From contig JBNGIS010017844.1 of the NCBI GenBank assembly GCA_049999725.1, forward strand, positions 1 to 50,197: 50,197 nt of DNA, in the 5' to 3' direction. Shown piece by piece: positions 9,441 through 21,237 of this stretch. Position numbers and translations under genes: made by a program. Position 1 is the stretch's first letter, and each line of letters starts with the position of its first letter. The notes beneath the pieces were generated by a model that searched no databases, had not been told where the DNA came from, and saw only the letters and a list, made by a program, of their open reading frames with translations. The DNA is from Haplomitrium mnioides. Lineage: Eukaryota > Marchantiophyta > Haplomitriopsida > Calobryales.

Positions 9441-11279
9441 TAAGAACTCATCATTGTTTTTTGTACCCATTTGCATGTGGGAGACTCCAGACATGCTTAG
9501 GATTTGTTGTTGATAGCTTCTTGAGCACTTGGGACTCTGTCAATGCACAAGATTCATTTCTTCTATTGTTCTCTTGTAATTACAAAGCAAGTGTTGCTGG
9601 TTCTAGCCATCCTCTCACTTGAGACTCCAAGTGCAAGAGGGCTCATTGTTTTTGTCCTCTCTTTATTAGAAACTTATTGTTCTCTTTGCAACCCTTCATA
9701 CAAAAGACACTCCACCAACTTCCCTTCAAATTCTCAATTACAATACCTCTTTCCTAATGCTATCAATACATTGGTTTATTTTGTAGTGCAGTCAAATATA
9801 ATCACTAATTGTTTCTTCATCATGACCAACAAATGAAAGAATCAACAAAACTTGTCGACCATTAGAGATTTTACGTTGACTATCACCACCAAAGAATATC
9901 GATAAAGATTGTTTTGTGGGTGTGCACGTTGTTGCTGCTTTAATTTTCAATCATACTCATTCTTTGAGGGTTTACTGAACCTATAGAAACTTGACAAGTG
10001 ACTCTAATTTGACCATCATAGTGCTCAACAAAATATTATGTGAGTTTCAAAGGTTGCTACCTCCTACTTTGTATCTTCAACTCGATAATACAACACGAGA
10101 GAATAAAAACTCTATTTTGTTTGGGCATTTAAGTCTTTTCTTGACTGCTAAGAATGTCTTTCCCAAAAATCAAAGTGAGATTTCTTATGGTCAACCATAC
10201 CTTTGATCAATGTAGTCAAATGTTGAGGAGATTTTTGAAATGTTTGAAACGTATCAAGGATTTTACGTTAATGAGTCTTAGCGAAGCTCTATAATTATCC
10301 TATAATTCAAAACCACAAGAAACTTTTCTTAGAGAGACTTGGGATTTCAAATTGTTTCTACAACAACCTCTTTGGTTTAAGAGATTAATGATACAACCTT
10401 TAATAACCAATTAAAGTTCAAGTTGAGTGATTTAAAGACAAAGATTTGGAGCAATCAATTTTCAATAGATGAATTTTGGCTACCTTTGGATAGTATTCAT
10501 AAACTCAAGTGTCTACCAAAAAAGGTTAGAGAAATTCTCAATATAATATTGATCCCTTGAAGGCTTATTCTAAAATCAAGTGATATAAAAAAGAAGCAAG
10601 ATAAGTTGATGCAAACAAAGTGGTCTTTACAATTAAAGACAACATAAGTGAGAATTGTTATAAGCTATTTATATATTCTAATATTTAGTGGTGGAATGAG
10701 TTTTTTCTTTCCCAACATAAGATTGCAACATACATCATTGAAAGTAAGCAAAAAAAAAGGACTTGAAACAAAATTCATGTTTCAGTTTCACAATCTGCAA
10801 ACTCTTTCTCAAAACATTGGTGTACCTCCTCAAGTTGATGTTCATTAGCAAGAGAAAGACGATCCTATTGAATGCATCTTTTCTCTATATTGAGCAATAT
10901 GTGATGGAGCATCTAGGTCAAGAGAAAATATTATTTCACATCAAACAAGATACAATTACAAATTTGGCAATGTACATGATGTGAAAGCCAAAATATTTAT
11001 TTGTGTTGTTGCATCACTCGACCCAAAGAGTAGGTTGTTTTGGATGGCAGAAGCTCTCAGAGTTTGTCATTTGATAAGGAGAAACCTCCAAACCCAAAAC
11101 AAGTATGTGTTCAATGGTTTGCTTGTGAAGCTCAAGAGGTGTTTTTTTGAACAATATTTTTCAATGAAAATAACATCCTCAAAATGAAAATGCAAATACA
11201 AATTACATATCAATGTATTAGATGTAATATAGATCACGATTCTCTTTATTGATTTTCTTCTCACAAAAAAAAAACCAAT
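9441..11279. other. Spacer of the inverted repeat, no gene recognised
   Basis: This is AT-rich DNA between the arms. Several open frames of 60-97 codons occur on the plus strand (for example 9543-9836, 10763-10984, 10981-11187), but none carries a motif I recognise. Low complexity and lack of conserved pieces argue against a gene. It may hold decayed parts of the same repeat. Confidence 0.5.
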
Positions 11280-11770
11280 TGAAAAAAATCACTCTAGTGA
11301 AACCATTGCACTCTAGTGAAATCACTACTGAACCTTATACGCAGATGGACTCTAAAGTGGAAATTGTAACCCAATGTGTGCATGGAAAACTAATGTTCAT
11401 ATGTATTTTTACTAGTGAACCCCACGTGCAGAAATTGTTGAAGACCATGCGTACTCTAACTACCTATCCCTGTACGCGTTTGGACTTTGATGCATAACTC
11501 TGAATCCCCTATAAGCTTTGACTGCTAATGACCTTATCCATTTTAACTACTAAATTGCATGTGTTTTTAGACTTCTCAAGCTCTTGAGCAATTTCACTAC
11601 AGAATACTCTTCACGTTTGGATTGCTCAAACCTTTACCCACTTTGACTACTAAACCCTATGTACACATGGACTTTGAAGTAGAACTTACAACCCAATTCT
11701 CGCTTTGACTTTGAAGTAGAGTTCGATACCCCTAGCAAGGTTTGGTTTAGCAAGGTTTGGTTCTTGGAAC
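11280..11770 (+). repeat. Degenerate GAACC/TGGACTC repeats
   Basis: The motifs TGAACCTTATACGCAG, ATGGACTCTAAAG, CCCTATGTACACATGGAC and CTTTGACTACTAAAC recur irregularly. They combine the GAACCCTATGCG half of the 8788-9440 array with the GGACTC core of the 24-bp family. This may be the right-hand counterpart of that array, heavily decayed. Confidence 0.55.
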
Positions 11771-12189
11771 TCTAAAATTGTACCCCAAACTCTAAGCGCA
11801 ATTGAGCTCTTCTCCAAGTTTTCTATTTATTTTTCAAATAATTAATTTGTAGTAGCATCATGTCTATGCACCATGAAGTGTGTACAACAAATTTAGTTTA
11901 AACTTTGCTTAATTTTGATTATTATTTGAAATTTAAGTCATTGAAATTTTTTGCATCCAAATTTCAAGTTTATATAAAACACACAATTCTTGATCTTTTT
12001 TAATTGAAGTTGAGAGTTTTAACATTTTCACCAAAAAGAAACAAAGAATCTCATCAAATTTTACATTCAACTACTACATTTTGAAATGAAAAGCTTGTTG
12101 AAAATGTCAAAAATCAAGTAAAAAACCTTGCAACATTTATTTTTGGAAAAATACCCTATTTTTCTCTTGTTTTGAACCTAAAATGTCAT
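11771..12189. other. AT-rich stretch, nothing recognised
   Basis: This is low-complexity DNA between the degenerate repeats and the start of clear left/right arm similarity. I see no gene, repeat register or signal. Confidence 0.4.
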
Positions 12190-13740
12190 TTTTTTTGGCA
12201 AAAGAAATAGTTCTTGTTTTGAGTAGCCTGCTACTAGTTCATAATAATGGCTATTTTGGCAAAGTTTTTGGGCAAATTGTATATTTTGTAAGTCGGCATT
12301 TTCTCACAGTCTTCTTGAAAAACCTTTTCCATTCACTTACGTAAAATACCCATGTGGCAAATAAATCTCTTTTTCCAAAAGTGCCTCTAGGATCTACATA
12401 CAACAATATTGCTAGAAAAAAGTAAATTATTGCCAAGGTTTGAATCTTTTTTTGGTATTCCCTATTGTAACGTGAAATCAAGACTTTTCATGCTTTGGTG
12501 AAAATACATTTCTCTCATAGCTTTGATGAAATCAATCTTGCACAATGACAAACAATTACTTTAGCAACATGAAATTCTCCTCAACTTCAAAATTAATGTT
12601 GGACTGAGATTCTTCTTTATAAAGCTCTTGTCATATTGGACTTTCGACAAAGAATTGTTATGTAAAGGATTTTCTCGTTTGGGTTTTGGTCTAAATAAAG
12701 AATTCTTGTGTTTGGCTTGTTGAGTGGGTCCATGTGCAAATCTAACCATTCAAAATAAAGCATTGTCTTCAAGAACTTTTGCATCATCAGAAGTATACTT
12801 CCTTTTTGGAGTAGGCTTCTTAAATTTGGGTAAACAAGTTTGAGGTGTATGAGAACTCAACCAAGCCAAAATAGAATCATCACCAAAATCTTGAGCATAG
12901 GGTAGCATTTTTCTAGAATAATTAGAGCTCTTGGTGATAGCTCTAGAGAAATATTTTATGATTGGGAATCATTGCTTGAACTTTTGTGTGATGGTTCCAC
13001 CACTTGCTTTCGTTTTCTAGATGTTTCTTTGGTCACAGTTTCAAGTCCAACTTAAGTAGAAGTAAAATTTCAATTGAACTTTGCCAAAGTTGATAGCATA
13101 TCGCAATCAAAATTGATATGGTATTGCAATTCCGTTCTTGGAGTTAAATCAACAAATATACTTTGATATTGGATTACATCATCTTCATTAATTGCTAACA
13201 AAGATACATGAACAACATTCTCAAGATGGTGATGTGAATACATCCAAGTAGTCTTCAAAGTGTCACTCTTGTGCTTGAATCTAGTGTTGCAGCTCTAGTT
13301 TCCAAGAAAAGAAGTTCGGTTGGAGTATCAAAGCGCATACGCACATAGTTGGGTCCCTTGTGCGCAAAGGGTTGACTTTTGGATGCATAGAGGTCACTGA
13401 CAAGATTTTCATCTGTTGACATATCTTGCTATACAATCAACATGTTTTTATCCAAAATACTAGCCATGACACTTAAAAAAATGACAGTTTAAAAAATGAT
13501 CACCTTGATATATAGTAGTGAAACTTTTCTTAGAGCATGAGTTTTCTACATTTTTGTATATTTTTAATGGCAAGAATGTCAATAGGCAACATGAGATTGG
13601 AATTTCAAGATTCAATGGATCCATTGAATCTTGTTTTTTGAAAAAACTCCACAAAACAACAAAATAGTGAAAATATTTTAGAGAAAAAGAAAAAGAAAAT
13701 CTTGAAAGATGTATATGATCACTGATTTATATACTAATTA
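12190..13740 (-). pseudogene. Protein Y relic, right-arm copy
   Basis: The minus strand is more complete here than on the left arm. From about 13260 it reads TTWMYSHHHLENVVHV, then SLLAINEDDVIQYQSIF, FDCDMLSTLAKFN and, after stops, a basic piece near 13010 (SRKRKQVVEPSHKSS). Further pieces are VRFAHGPTQQAKHKN (about 12750-12700) and LISRYNREYQKK with KRDLFATWVFYVSEWKRFF (about 12480-12310). The last pieces align to 8100-8420 on the left arm. The order suggests one long ancestral protein. It has no motif that names it; a transposase-like role is inference from the left-copy CxxC segment. Stops and frameshifts are frequent. Confidence 0.4.
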
Positions 13741-14018
13741 TGTTTTTCACCATGCAAATTGACATGGCAAAAGCTACATAAATGATTTTTTTGGCAAGAA
13801 AACCACCTTCAAATTTTCATATATAGAAGAAACTCATATGGAAAGTTTCTTTCCATTATCACAAGTGCACTTGTGAATTTTTTTTTTGTTTTGATGAGTG
13901 TTTTTTTATTTACTTATTTTTTGGCTTCATTTTGCCTACTAGTTTCACTATAGCATTTGTCCTACCTTTTTAGCTCCCAATTTACTTGATTTTTTTGTAA
14001 CATACAAAATAGCAATAG
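13741..14018. other. Arm segment between the divergent relics
   Basis: It holds a conserved block (13740-13890) that matches 7180-7330 in reverse complement, including an ACAAGTGCACTTGTG near-palindrome. Lying between outward-facing protein X and inward-facing protein Y, it could be the old shared promoter region. That is inference from layout only. Confidence 0.4.
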
Positions 14019-14400
14019 AGATGAAAACAACCAAACCGCTTGAACCAAAATCATATCAGTACACTGATGTTTGAAGCTTGTAGAGACAATTAGATTAGCC
14101 AAAGATTTCCTAATTTGTTCTGGAACATGAAAGGATCTCAAAAACCATCTTTATATGTTTCACGGGGAGGACAAGAAATTCAACATGGGACTACTTCTAC
14201 ATGCTACAATGGTGCAAGAAAGACACATTGCCCATATTAGGCTCCTTGTGTCAACTGAGGAGAGGATTGAGTTGTACTATACCTCCTCAAAAATATTTGT
14301 TGTCAAAGAATTTCAGGGTAAGGATGTCTTCATCTTGGATTTGAGACATACATTCAAGGATGGAGGGGTAGGCCTATGTTTCCTTAAATTTTGCTCTCTA
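14019..14400 (+). pseudogene. Protein X relic, right-arm copy
   Basis: Plus strand. It starts near ATG 14019 (MKTTKPLEPK, compare MEVEVVVTK on the left arm) and is broken by stops up to about 14130. It then stays open from 14155 to the minisatellite at 14400: HGEDKKFNMG, LLLHATMVQERHIAHI, RLLVSTEERIELYYTSSK, then FILDLRHTFKDGG. The left-arm copy shows the same residues at the same spacing. I do not recognise the domain. The open frame after 14400 is minisatellite and not part of the protein. Confidence 0.5.
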
Positions 14401-14590
14401 CTTGAGAGTCTATACATGCATGGACTCTCGAGTCCAAGCGTGCAAAGAATGCCAAGTTGATATGAGCTTGGACTTGGGAGTCCATATGCGCAAGGACTTT
14501 GGAGTTCATGCTTGCTTACACTTCTCACTCCTCACACGTATAGACTCACAAGTTTGTGCGCGCATGGACTCACAAGTGTATAAAGTCTCA
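14400..14590. repeat. 24-26 bp minisatellite, right inner array
   Basis: GGACTC/AGTCCA cores are spaced about 25 bp (for example near 14418, 14468, 14494, 14566). It is the same dyad-symmetric family as 6205-6640 and lies at the mirrored position of the inverted repeat, but it is shorter, with about seven units. Confidence 0.85.
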
Positions 14591-14599
14591 ACCAAGAAA

Positions 14600-15880
14600 A
14601 AACATACTTTGTTAAAGAAAAAACCAACTCTATCCAAGCCTCTTCATGTCGAGCTATATCCTCTATCTCCTCCAAGCTCTCCTCAAACGACTTCCTCTTC
14701 TTTGACTTCCAATGACTCAAAAAAGGAGTTGGAGCATGAGCACCAGCCACAAGCACCAATGTTAAGAACAAAGTGGGTTGGGCACAAAGGGATGAGGATG
14801 TTCTAAGAAAGAGAGTAGGTTGATCCTTGGACAATTTCTAAAGAGGACAATGTGATTCAGCATTGTCGGGTTCAAGAGGAGACAAATACAATTTGCATCA
14901 AGAGTTTTAACTTGTCAAAGCTTAGGATGAAGAACTGGAGAACAAAGATTTTGTGGAATCGCTTGCACAATGCATGCCTATAAAAAGTATGTATATTATG
15001 CTTTTATTGTAATGGTAGACCTAAAGTATGATATGAAGGATAAGTTAGAGCTCGACATCAAAAACCCTAACAAGTATAGGCACGAGATTGTTTGGGGCAA
15101 CCATAATACTATTGCAAGGAAATTTTTAATTATCAAGTATAGAGAAAAGAATCCAATGCGCTATGTAGCTAATATGTGTACGTTGGGCTGACACCAACAA
15201 AAGGCCATAGTTTTTCCATTGATGACAATTATAACTAGAGGGATTGGTTGGAGATGACCTCAATCTAGAAGGTCAAGTACTAGCACTAGCATTTTGTCAA
15301 GAGTGGAATGATTTCATCCCATAAGTTAAAAAAGAGAATTGGTTTTGGAGACTTTGGAGGTTAAGCCAAAGTCTACTCTTGAAAAGACGGTAACTTCTCA
15401 AGACAATTGGCTTCAATTAGTTTTTCGTAGTGGTGAACTTTGGAAACCATAGCAAGCAATTTTTGGAATATCTAAGAAAAACTTGGTGAAGGCTCAGAAG
15501 CCAAAGGCCAAAGGATCAATGAGAATAGAAGATATGAAGTGGACCTCTAGAGATCTCTTCAAGTTCTTCATGATGAGATTAAAATTTCTGTTGTGAAGAG
15601 GGTTGAAGCAAGAGAGTTCTCAGTCAAAGAAATATCTTGTGAATTAGAGAGACACAAAGTTTGGCTACAATGGTCAAGTATTTTTGTTTGGAGGTCTATA
15701 TTCAGATATGAGAAGAGAGAATGATAGAATATCCCATCCATGTGGAGGAGTCAAAGATGTTCTCTTTTTATTCGAGCTTCAAGAAACTTTTGGTAAGTTT
15801 TAATTCCATTTCAAACTTTTTCTTTTCTTTTCTTATTAATTGTAACTGCTTTATTTTATCTTTACAATTGCTTTTGATTT
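14600..15880 (+). pseudogene. Outer coding relic, right arm (unrecognised)
   Basis: Plus strand. LSKPLHVELYPLSPPSSP, SNDSKKELEHEHQPQAP (14630-14760), then ELDIKNPNKYRHEIVW (about 15050-15095) and YPIHVEESKMFSFYSSF (about 15725-15780) each have a diverged partner on the minus strand of 4620-6060. The order and frame are kept between the arms, so this was probably translated once, perhaps as the downstream part of protein X. Stops interrupt it many times and no catalytic motif was recognised. Confidence 0.45.
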
Positions 15881-15889
15881 GGAATATAG

Positions 15890-16170
15890 GGAGTCCAAGT
15901 GCTCAATGACTCATAGAAGTCTATGCTTGCATGAAATCTTGGGAGTCCATGCGTACAATGACTATTAAATCCATGCGTATATAGACTCTCACAAGTCCAA
16001 GCAAGCATGGACATGAGGATTTTGATTTGTAGAGTACATATTATGTGCAAGTTTTGAGAGATAGAGCATATGCACGCATAGTAGTTCCTATTTAATTTTG
16101 AATTAAAGAGATCATGTCTTGAAGATATACATACTCAAGTCCATGTGTGCATGACTGTTCTTATTTGGGT
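15890..16170. repeat. Dyad minisatellite, right outer array
   Basis: GGGAGTCCATGCGTAC, AAATCCATGCGTATA, AGTCCAAGCAAGCATGGAC and, after an interruption, AGTCCATGTGTGCATGAC are units of the 24-26 bp family. It mirrors the array at 4283-4610 and closes the visible part of the inverted repeat. Confidence 0.75.
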
Positions 16171-17169
16171 TTCATGCTTTCAATAAATAGTTAGAAGTTG
16201 AAAGCATATGTTTGAAGATTTTAAATGATGAATGTGTGCACTTACACATTTTTTTTCATTGAATGTGTCAATATTTTCAAGTTTCATGACAATATTCAAA
16301 ATATTCACAATATTTCATGACAAATTGATCAAAATATTAAACATTTATTAACAACATTGATTTTTTAGTGTTTTTTAATACATTATGTCTTATAATGCTT
16401 ATCTTCTTTAAAGAAATGTTTTTTTTAAAATATTTTCCATAAAATATTTGATATAAAGAAGTTTTTTGAATAAAATGAGTACATGAAACAAATAACTTGA
16501 AGGTACAAATATTTTTTTTGCAAATATCATAAACATAAAAATATTTTTTTATTTTAAAATATTAAAATTGTTATAGAGTATGTACAGATTGTGGCAATTT
16601 CTCCAATCTTGTTATATCATATGTAATAAAAAAGCAACCACTATAAAGGAGAAAACATATCTTGAGGATGGTTCCCAAATAGTTTGGCCTCATTAAAACC
16701 CTCCTTCTTCACTAAATGAAAGAGTGCCACAACCATATATAGAGGGAACCATAAAAAAAAATAAAGTAGGAGTGCTAAAAATGGATATAAGAAAAATATA
16801 GAACTAACTAAATAAGGTTAGGTGCATATTTCTCAATATAATGGCTAAATTTGTACACAGATGAAATATAGAAAAAATAGCTGAATTAAAAGGCTTACAA
16901 AAAATTTAGTTTCAAGGTTGAAGAGGCTCAATTAGGTTAGGTACTTGAAGAACATTGACTGGTTGAAGAAGATAGACTGATCAAAGAAGATCAATTGAGT
17001 ACGAAGCTCATTTATTTGCGAAAGATTGAAAAAAGAAGATTGATTGAAAAAGATTGTTGGTGAGAATTGATATCTTATATTGTGAGCCAATATCTACTAG
17101 CATGGATCGATCTCTTGCAATATGAGTGGTTACGAATATCGGTTTATCACAAAGATCGACAACATCTTG
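16171..17169. other. AT-rich intergenic DNA
   Basis: I see no gene. Runs of ATATTT and CAATATTTTC motifs recur around 16260-16420. Nothing links this stretch to either neighbour. Confidence 0.5.
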
Positions 17170-18690
17170 TAGTTATTGGAAGGTGGCTGGGTAGTGAATG
17201 ACGAGGTGACCTATAGATTTAATGTACTCATTTCCAATACTTAGAAGAAATCACTTTTGAGATTGGAACATATCATGTTTTTGGCCACCAACCAAGTAAC
17301 AAAACTATCATTGATAGGCATAACTTTTGCTTTGATTCTTGTAGCAAAACTCAATGACATGAAAATTTCAAAACTTCTACAATCCACCAACATTTTACCA
17401 TAATGATCATCAATATCAAGGTGGAACAAGACACTTTGAATTGCCAATATTTTAATCAAGCTCTTAATAAGTCGCTCAACTCAATTTTTCATTTGCTTGG
17501 TTCTCTTCTTTCATTATTATTGCTTGAGCAAGAGGGTGAAGTTAACCTTGGAAATCTAGGCAATTCGCAATCCAATGACCGAGTTGTTAACAACAAAAGC
17601 ATCCTCCATTTTGGCATGGGCGTTCATGTTTCATATTGATGAGTGTCAGCCATTGTGTTGCATCAATCTCCACATATACAACCTCATTTGTTGGCATATT
17701 AGTAGTTGGTACTACTAGTTGAGGATATGATCTAACTTCTTTAGTAGCAAGTAATAAGTCACATCACTTTGCCATGCGCATTGCTTCATCTAATTGAGTA
17801 GGCTATCTCATTGCGACTTCCATCCTTGTGTGAGGTTTTAACCCCCTGAACAAAGTGATCTAGTGCTTCTCCATCTTCCATGTTGGGAATTTGCATAATG
17901 GTATTGCAGCAAATTCTTATTGTACTTACTTTATTTGATGTCTCCACCAAGTTCTTACAACTTCTTCTAAGTAACTTGCCGCAAATAAAATTCTTCGACC
18001 ATATTCTCTAAAGATTGTAGCTTCAAAGTATTGTTTGCAATCAAATAAGAAACTCTTTGTTGCACCACAAACTGTTTTCCCATCATATAATTTTGGCTTT
18101 AGAAAGCACTTATAATTCTCTTCTTCTAAAAAAGAATCTCTTTCTCTTGTTTGCATTTGAACTTCTAAAAAGCAAGAAAGATGTTTAATTTATTGTTGCA
18201 TTGCTTAAATCACCACTCCACTTGATCCTTGATTCTCTATATAACTCACTACTAAAAAAAACTTGGCTTTGATATCAATGTAAAAGAATTCAAAGACAAA
18301 CTCTAATGAAGTTGAACCAACCAAATCCCAAGATAGGCAATCAACAATGCCAACCAAATACCAAGAAAATAATTCCTCCAAAAAGGACATAAGCAACAAC
18401 TCAAACCAATTGAGAGGAACTCCAGAATGAGGAGTTGGAAAATGAAGCCCTTATATTTTTACTTGAGAAACTATCATCTTATTGTCTTTGCTTGCAAGTT
18501 ACTTCAACTTTAAGCCCTAAAATTGACTTTATTCTACTTGACTAAAAGCAACTTTAAATGCAAGTAGTTTTATACCACTTCACTAAAAGTAATCCTACTT
18601 TGGTAGTCACTACTATTTTCTTCATTCTTCTTTATTTTCCTGTTAATAGTAAAATAACATGCTTGTAATACTATACTTTTTATTCAAGCA
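17170..18690 (-). mobile_element. Chromovirus fragment 1 (gag-protease, element A family)
   Basis: Minus strand. The LTR begins (plus view) TGTAAAAG at 18279 and runs to roughly 18690. It is followed by a primer site related to TGGTATCAAAGC (about 18266-18277) and a gag frame at 18156-17926 (KCFLKPKLYDGKT, then QYFEATIFREYGRRI, RTWWRHQ). A zinc knuckle near 17600-17540 reads CFCC-x-QLGH-WIANC with a stop at one spacer residue. A protease at 17459-17180 has its active site changed to VDCRSF. It ends inside the protease and carries no RT. Gag and protease match element A (48734-49186 and 44770-45177), so it is a truncated sister copy. Confidence 0.8.
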
Positions 18691-18799
18691 TGACACATTG
18701 ACATGATGTAAGCGTCTTCACCAACGGTCTCGGATACCCGAAGAAAAATTGTTTGCATTGTATAATAATTTGAATTTTTTTGCTCCATCATATTGAGAG

Positions 18800-20060
18800 T
18801 ATCAGTCTCCAAGCCGAGACAAGCCTAAAATGATATCATATTGTATTGGTGCAAATGCAAATTGTATAGATTCTGTATGCTTACTTCCAATACTTAGAAG
18901 AAATGGCTTTTGAGCTTGGAATACATCATGTTTTCAATCATTGGTCACAATTAAAATAACTTCAATTGTAGGTCTAACTTGTGCTTTTATTCCTTTGGAA
19001 AAAAAATTGATATTAAATTCTTATAACTATGTGAGTCCACCAATATTCTACAATAATGATCATTAATCATACCATCAAAGTGGAATAAGTTAACTCAAAA
19101 TGTTGTCAGTTTTTTAATTACATTGGAACTAATGAAGCTCTTAGTAAGTTGCTCAATCAATCTTGCTAAGATTCGTCATTTTTATTTTTGGTTTTCTTCT
19201 TCCATTTTTGCTGCTTAACAAGAGAATATGGTTGATATGGCAATGTGGGCAATTTGCAATCCAATGATTAAGTTATTGACAATAAAAACAACCTGCAATT
19301 ACTCTATATTGATAAGTGCATGTTGTTGCACCGCATCATTCTCCATAGGTACAACTTCATTTGTTGGTACACATATGGTTGGTAAAACTAGTTGAGAACT
19401 TGTTCTAGTTTATATGGTAGAAAGAAATGAATCACACCTTTTGGCTATGTCGATAGCTTCTTCTAATTGAAAGTCCTCTCTCATTCTTTCTTCCATTCAA
19501 GTGCAAGGCTTAAATCTCCAAGCAAGATGACCAAGTGTTTTTTCTTTCTCTTATATTTAGAATTTGCATGATAGTTTTTTTGAAGTTGCATAGAATGGTT
19601 TCTTATTATACCAATTTGCTCCAATTTTGCAAGAAGATCTCTAAACACTTTTTGGGCATTTACCCTAAATCTTGAAATCAATCTCAAATCGTCTTTCCAT
19701 CATATGCTTTTGGCTTTGGAAACATATACATGGTTCTCGTTTTCTCTAAAGAGTGTTCATTTTGTAATTTGTATTTGTCAAACTTCTATATGTGAGAAAG
19801 ATGCTCAATTTGTTGTTGCATTGCTTGAATCACCACTCTATTTGTTTCTAAGACTCTCTGTGTAACTTACTATACTATCACAATGACTGATTTGCTCTCA
19901 TACCAATGTAAAAAAACTCAAAGAGAGTAAGATCAAATCAAATGCTAAGATAAGAAATTACTCAAATGCCAAGTTATGCAAACACTAAAGAGAACATAAG
20001 CAAAAGCTCAAACAAATTGAAAGGAAATAAAGAATGAAAATTTGAGTGTTGGATGACCTA
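18800..20060 (-). mobile_element. Chromovirus fragment 2 (gag-protease, element A family)
   Basis: Minus strand. LTR-like DNA starts (plus view) at 19907 with TGTAAAAA. The primer site at 19894-19905 (minus TGGTATGAGAGC) is near the initiator-Met type. Gag is at about 19687-19400 and is decayed. The zinc knuckle near 19305-19260 reads CFYC-Q-x-LNH-WIANC with one stop. Protease pieces (PIQYDIILGL) reach 18800, where similarity ends. Positions 19106-19160 give an undisturbed version of the site where element C inserted into element A, including CATTG at 19121-19125. Confidence 0.78.
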
Positions 20061-21237
20061 AATTATAGAAGTTGAGTTAACTTCTACAAGGGTTTATGTA
20101 TGTATATGTGTCTATGAGTGATATGAGAGAGAAGAGATCACATAAACTTAGACCAACAACTCCAAAGGTTTCACGTTCCTCGTCCATCGCTATATTCTTG
20201 TTACTAAGTTGTGTGTGAGTAGCTCTATTTTTATTACAATGAACTATTTGCCTTACTACATTTTCGATGTATTTATTATATCTATCTCTATTTTTTTTTT
20301 TCTCACAAGACTTTATTTACTTTGATGTATAATTTGTATTTAAGACTAAGTAATTATGCAATTTAGTGTTTTACATGCAGATCAAGAGGACAATGATGCA
20401 AAGAAACTATTCTAAGGGAATGATGCAAAGAAATTATTCTCAGGAATTATGCTCTTGGCTGTTTTAAAGGTTGGTAAGTAGATACAAATGAATTATGAAA
20501 GTCAATGTTTTTGGGTTCTTAAAGGAGCATACAAAGGAATTATGAAAATTAGTGTTTAAAGGTTGTAAGGAGGTTACAAAGCAATAAATGAAAATGTTCT
20601 AGCAACATTTGCATTGTATTCATTTTGGAAGTAAAAGTCCTAATAGATGTAGTAGGCATTAGTGTTTGAAGTTTGAGGAGGAGGGTGTTCACCCAATAGA
20701 TTCTGCAGGACACCAGAAATGAGGTTGACTGAATGGTTTGTATTTGAAGAGGCAATGTAGTCCAGAACCCCACAACAAGAGGAAGCTCTTATTGTAAGGG
20801 CTAGTTTGTGTATGAAGCATTCTCTTGTTTCATCATGGCTGTCCTCCCACACCAAAGTTGTAATTTATGTCTTGAGTTACATTTGAATATGTTTGTGAGT
20901 ACTGACTTTATGATTAGTGCCAGGTTTTGATGACCTTTGTAGGTAGGTGTGAATCACTGACTTGATATCAGAAAATGACTTGTCTCTGTTTGAAATTGCT
21001 CATTAGGTTGGTTTGAATCACAACATCAAACACAACTTGAACCCTGTCACTGAAATGGTTATCAGATTCACACACAATTTGAACTTGTAAAGAGCCAGGC
21101 TGGGTCATGGCCAACAACAAATTTTGCTTTGGACACTTTTCGCACAAGTTCACCTATATAAACCTAGTAAGGAAGAAATTTTGAATCTCAGTTAACTTTA
21201 CATTGCAGACTCATAGAATCATGCTACTTTACACTGC
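20061..21237. other. Downstream flank of the F-box gene
   Basis: No second gene was found. It should contain the 3' UTR of the minus-strand F-box gene. A direct duplication of about 27 bp (AATGATGCAAAGAAA twice, near 20391 and 20418) and repeated AAAGGAATTATGAAA pieces near 20500-20550 are visible. I could not pick a polyadenylation site. Confidence 0.5.

Larger units (their letters stand above)
4283..16170. repeat. Very large diverged inverted repeat
   Basis: The left arm (about 4283-8420) and the reverse complement of the right arm (about 12190-16170) share blocks in the same order. By eye: 4283-4610 with 15890-16170 (minisatellite); 4620-4760 with 15720-15880; 4940-5190 with 15300-15560; 5220-5480 with 15010-15290; 5740-6060 with 14610-14930; 6205-6640 with 14400-14590 (minisatellite); 6790-7060 with 14020-14300; 7180-7330 with 13740-13890; 7690-8200 with 12420-12770; 8260-8420 with 12190-12350. 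The arms differ by many substitutions and indels, so this is an old biological structure. The spacer is about 3.8 kb. It may be a foldback-type element or two opposite copies of one repeat family; terminal repeats of a transposon were not found. Confidence 0.8.

Noticed and set aside
4283-16170. Inverted repeat as an assembly fold-back error
   Set aside because: The arms differ by many substitutions, indels and a left-only tandem duplication; an artefact would give near-identical arms.
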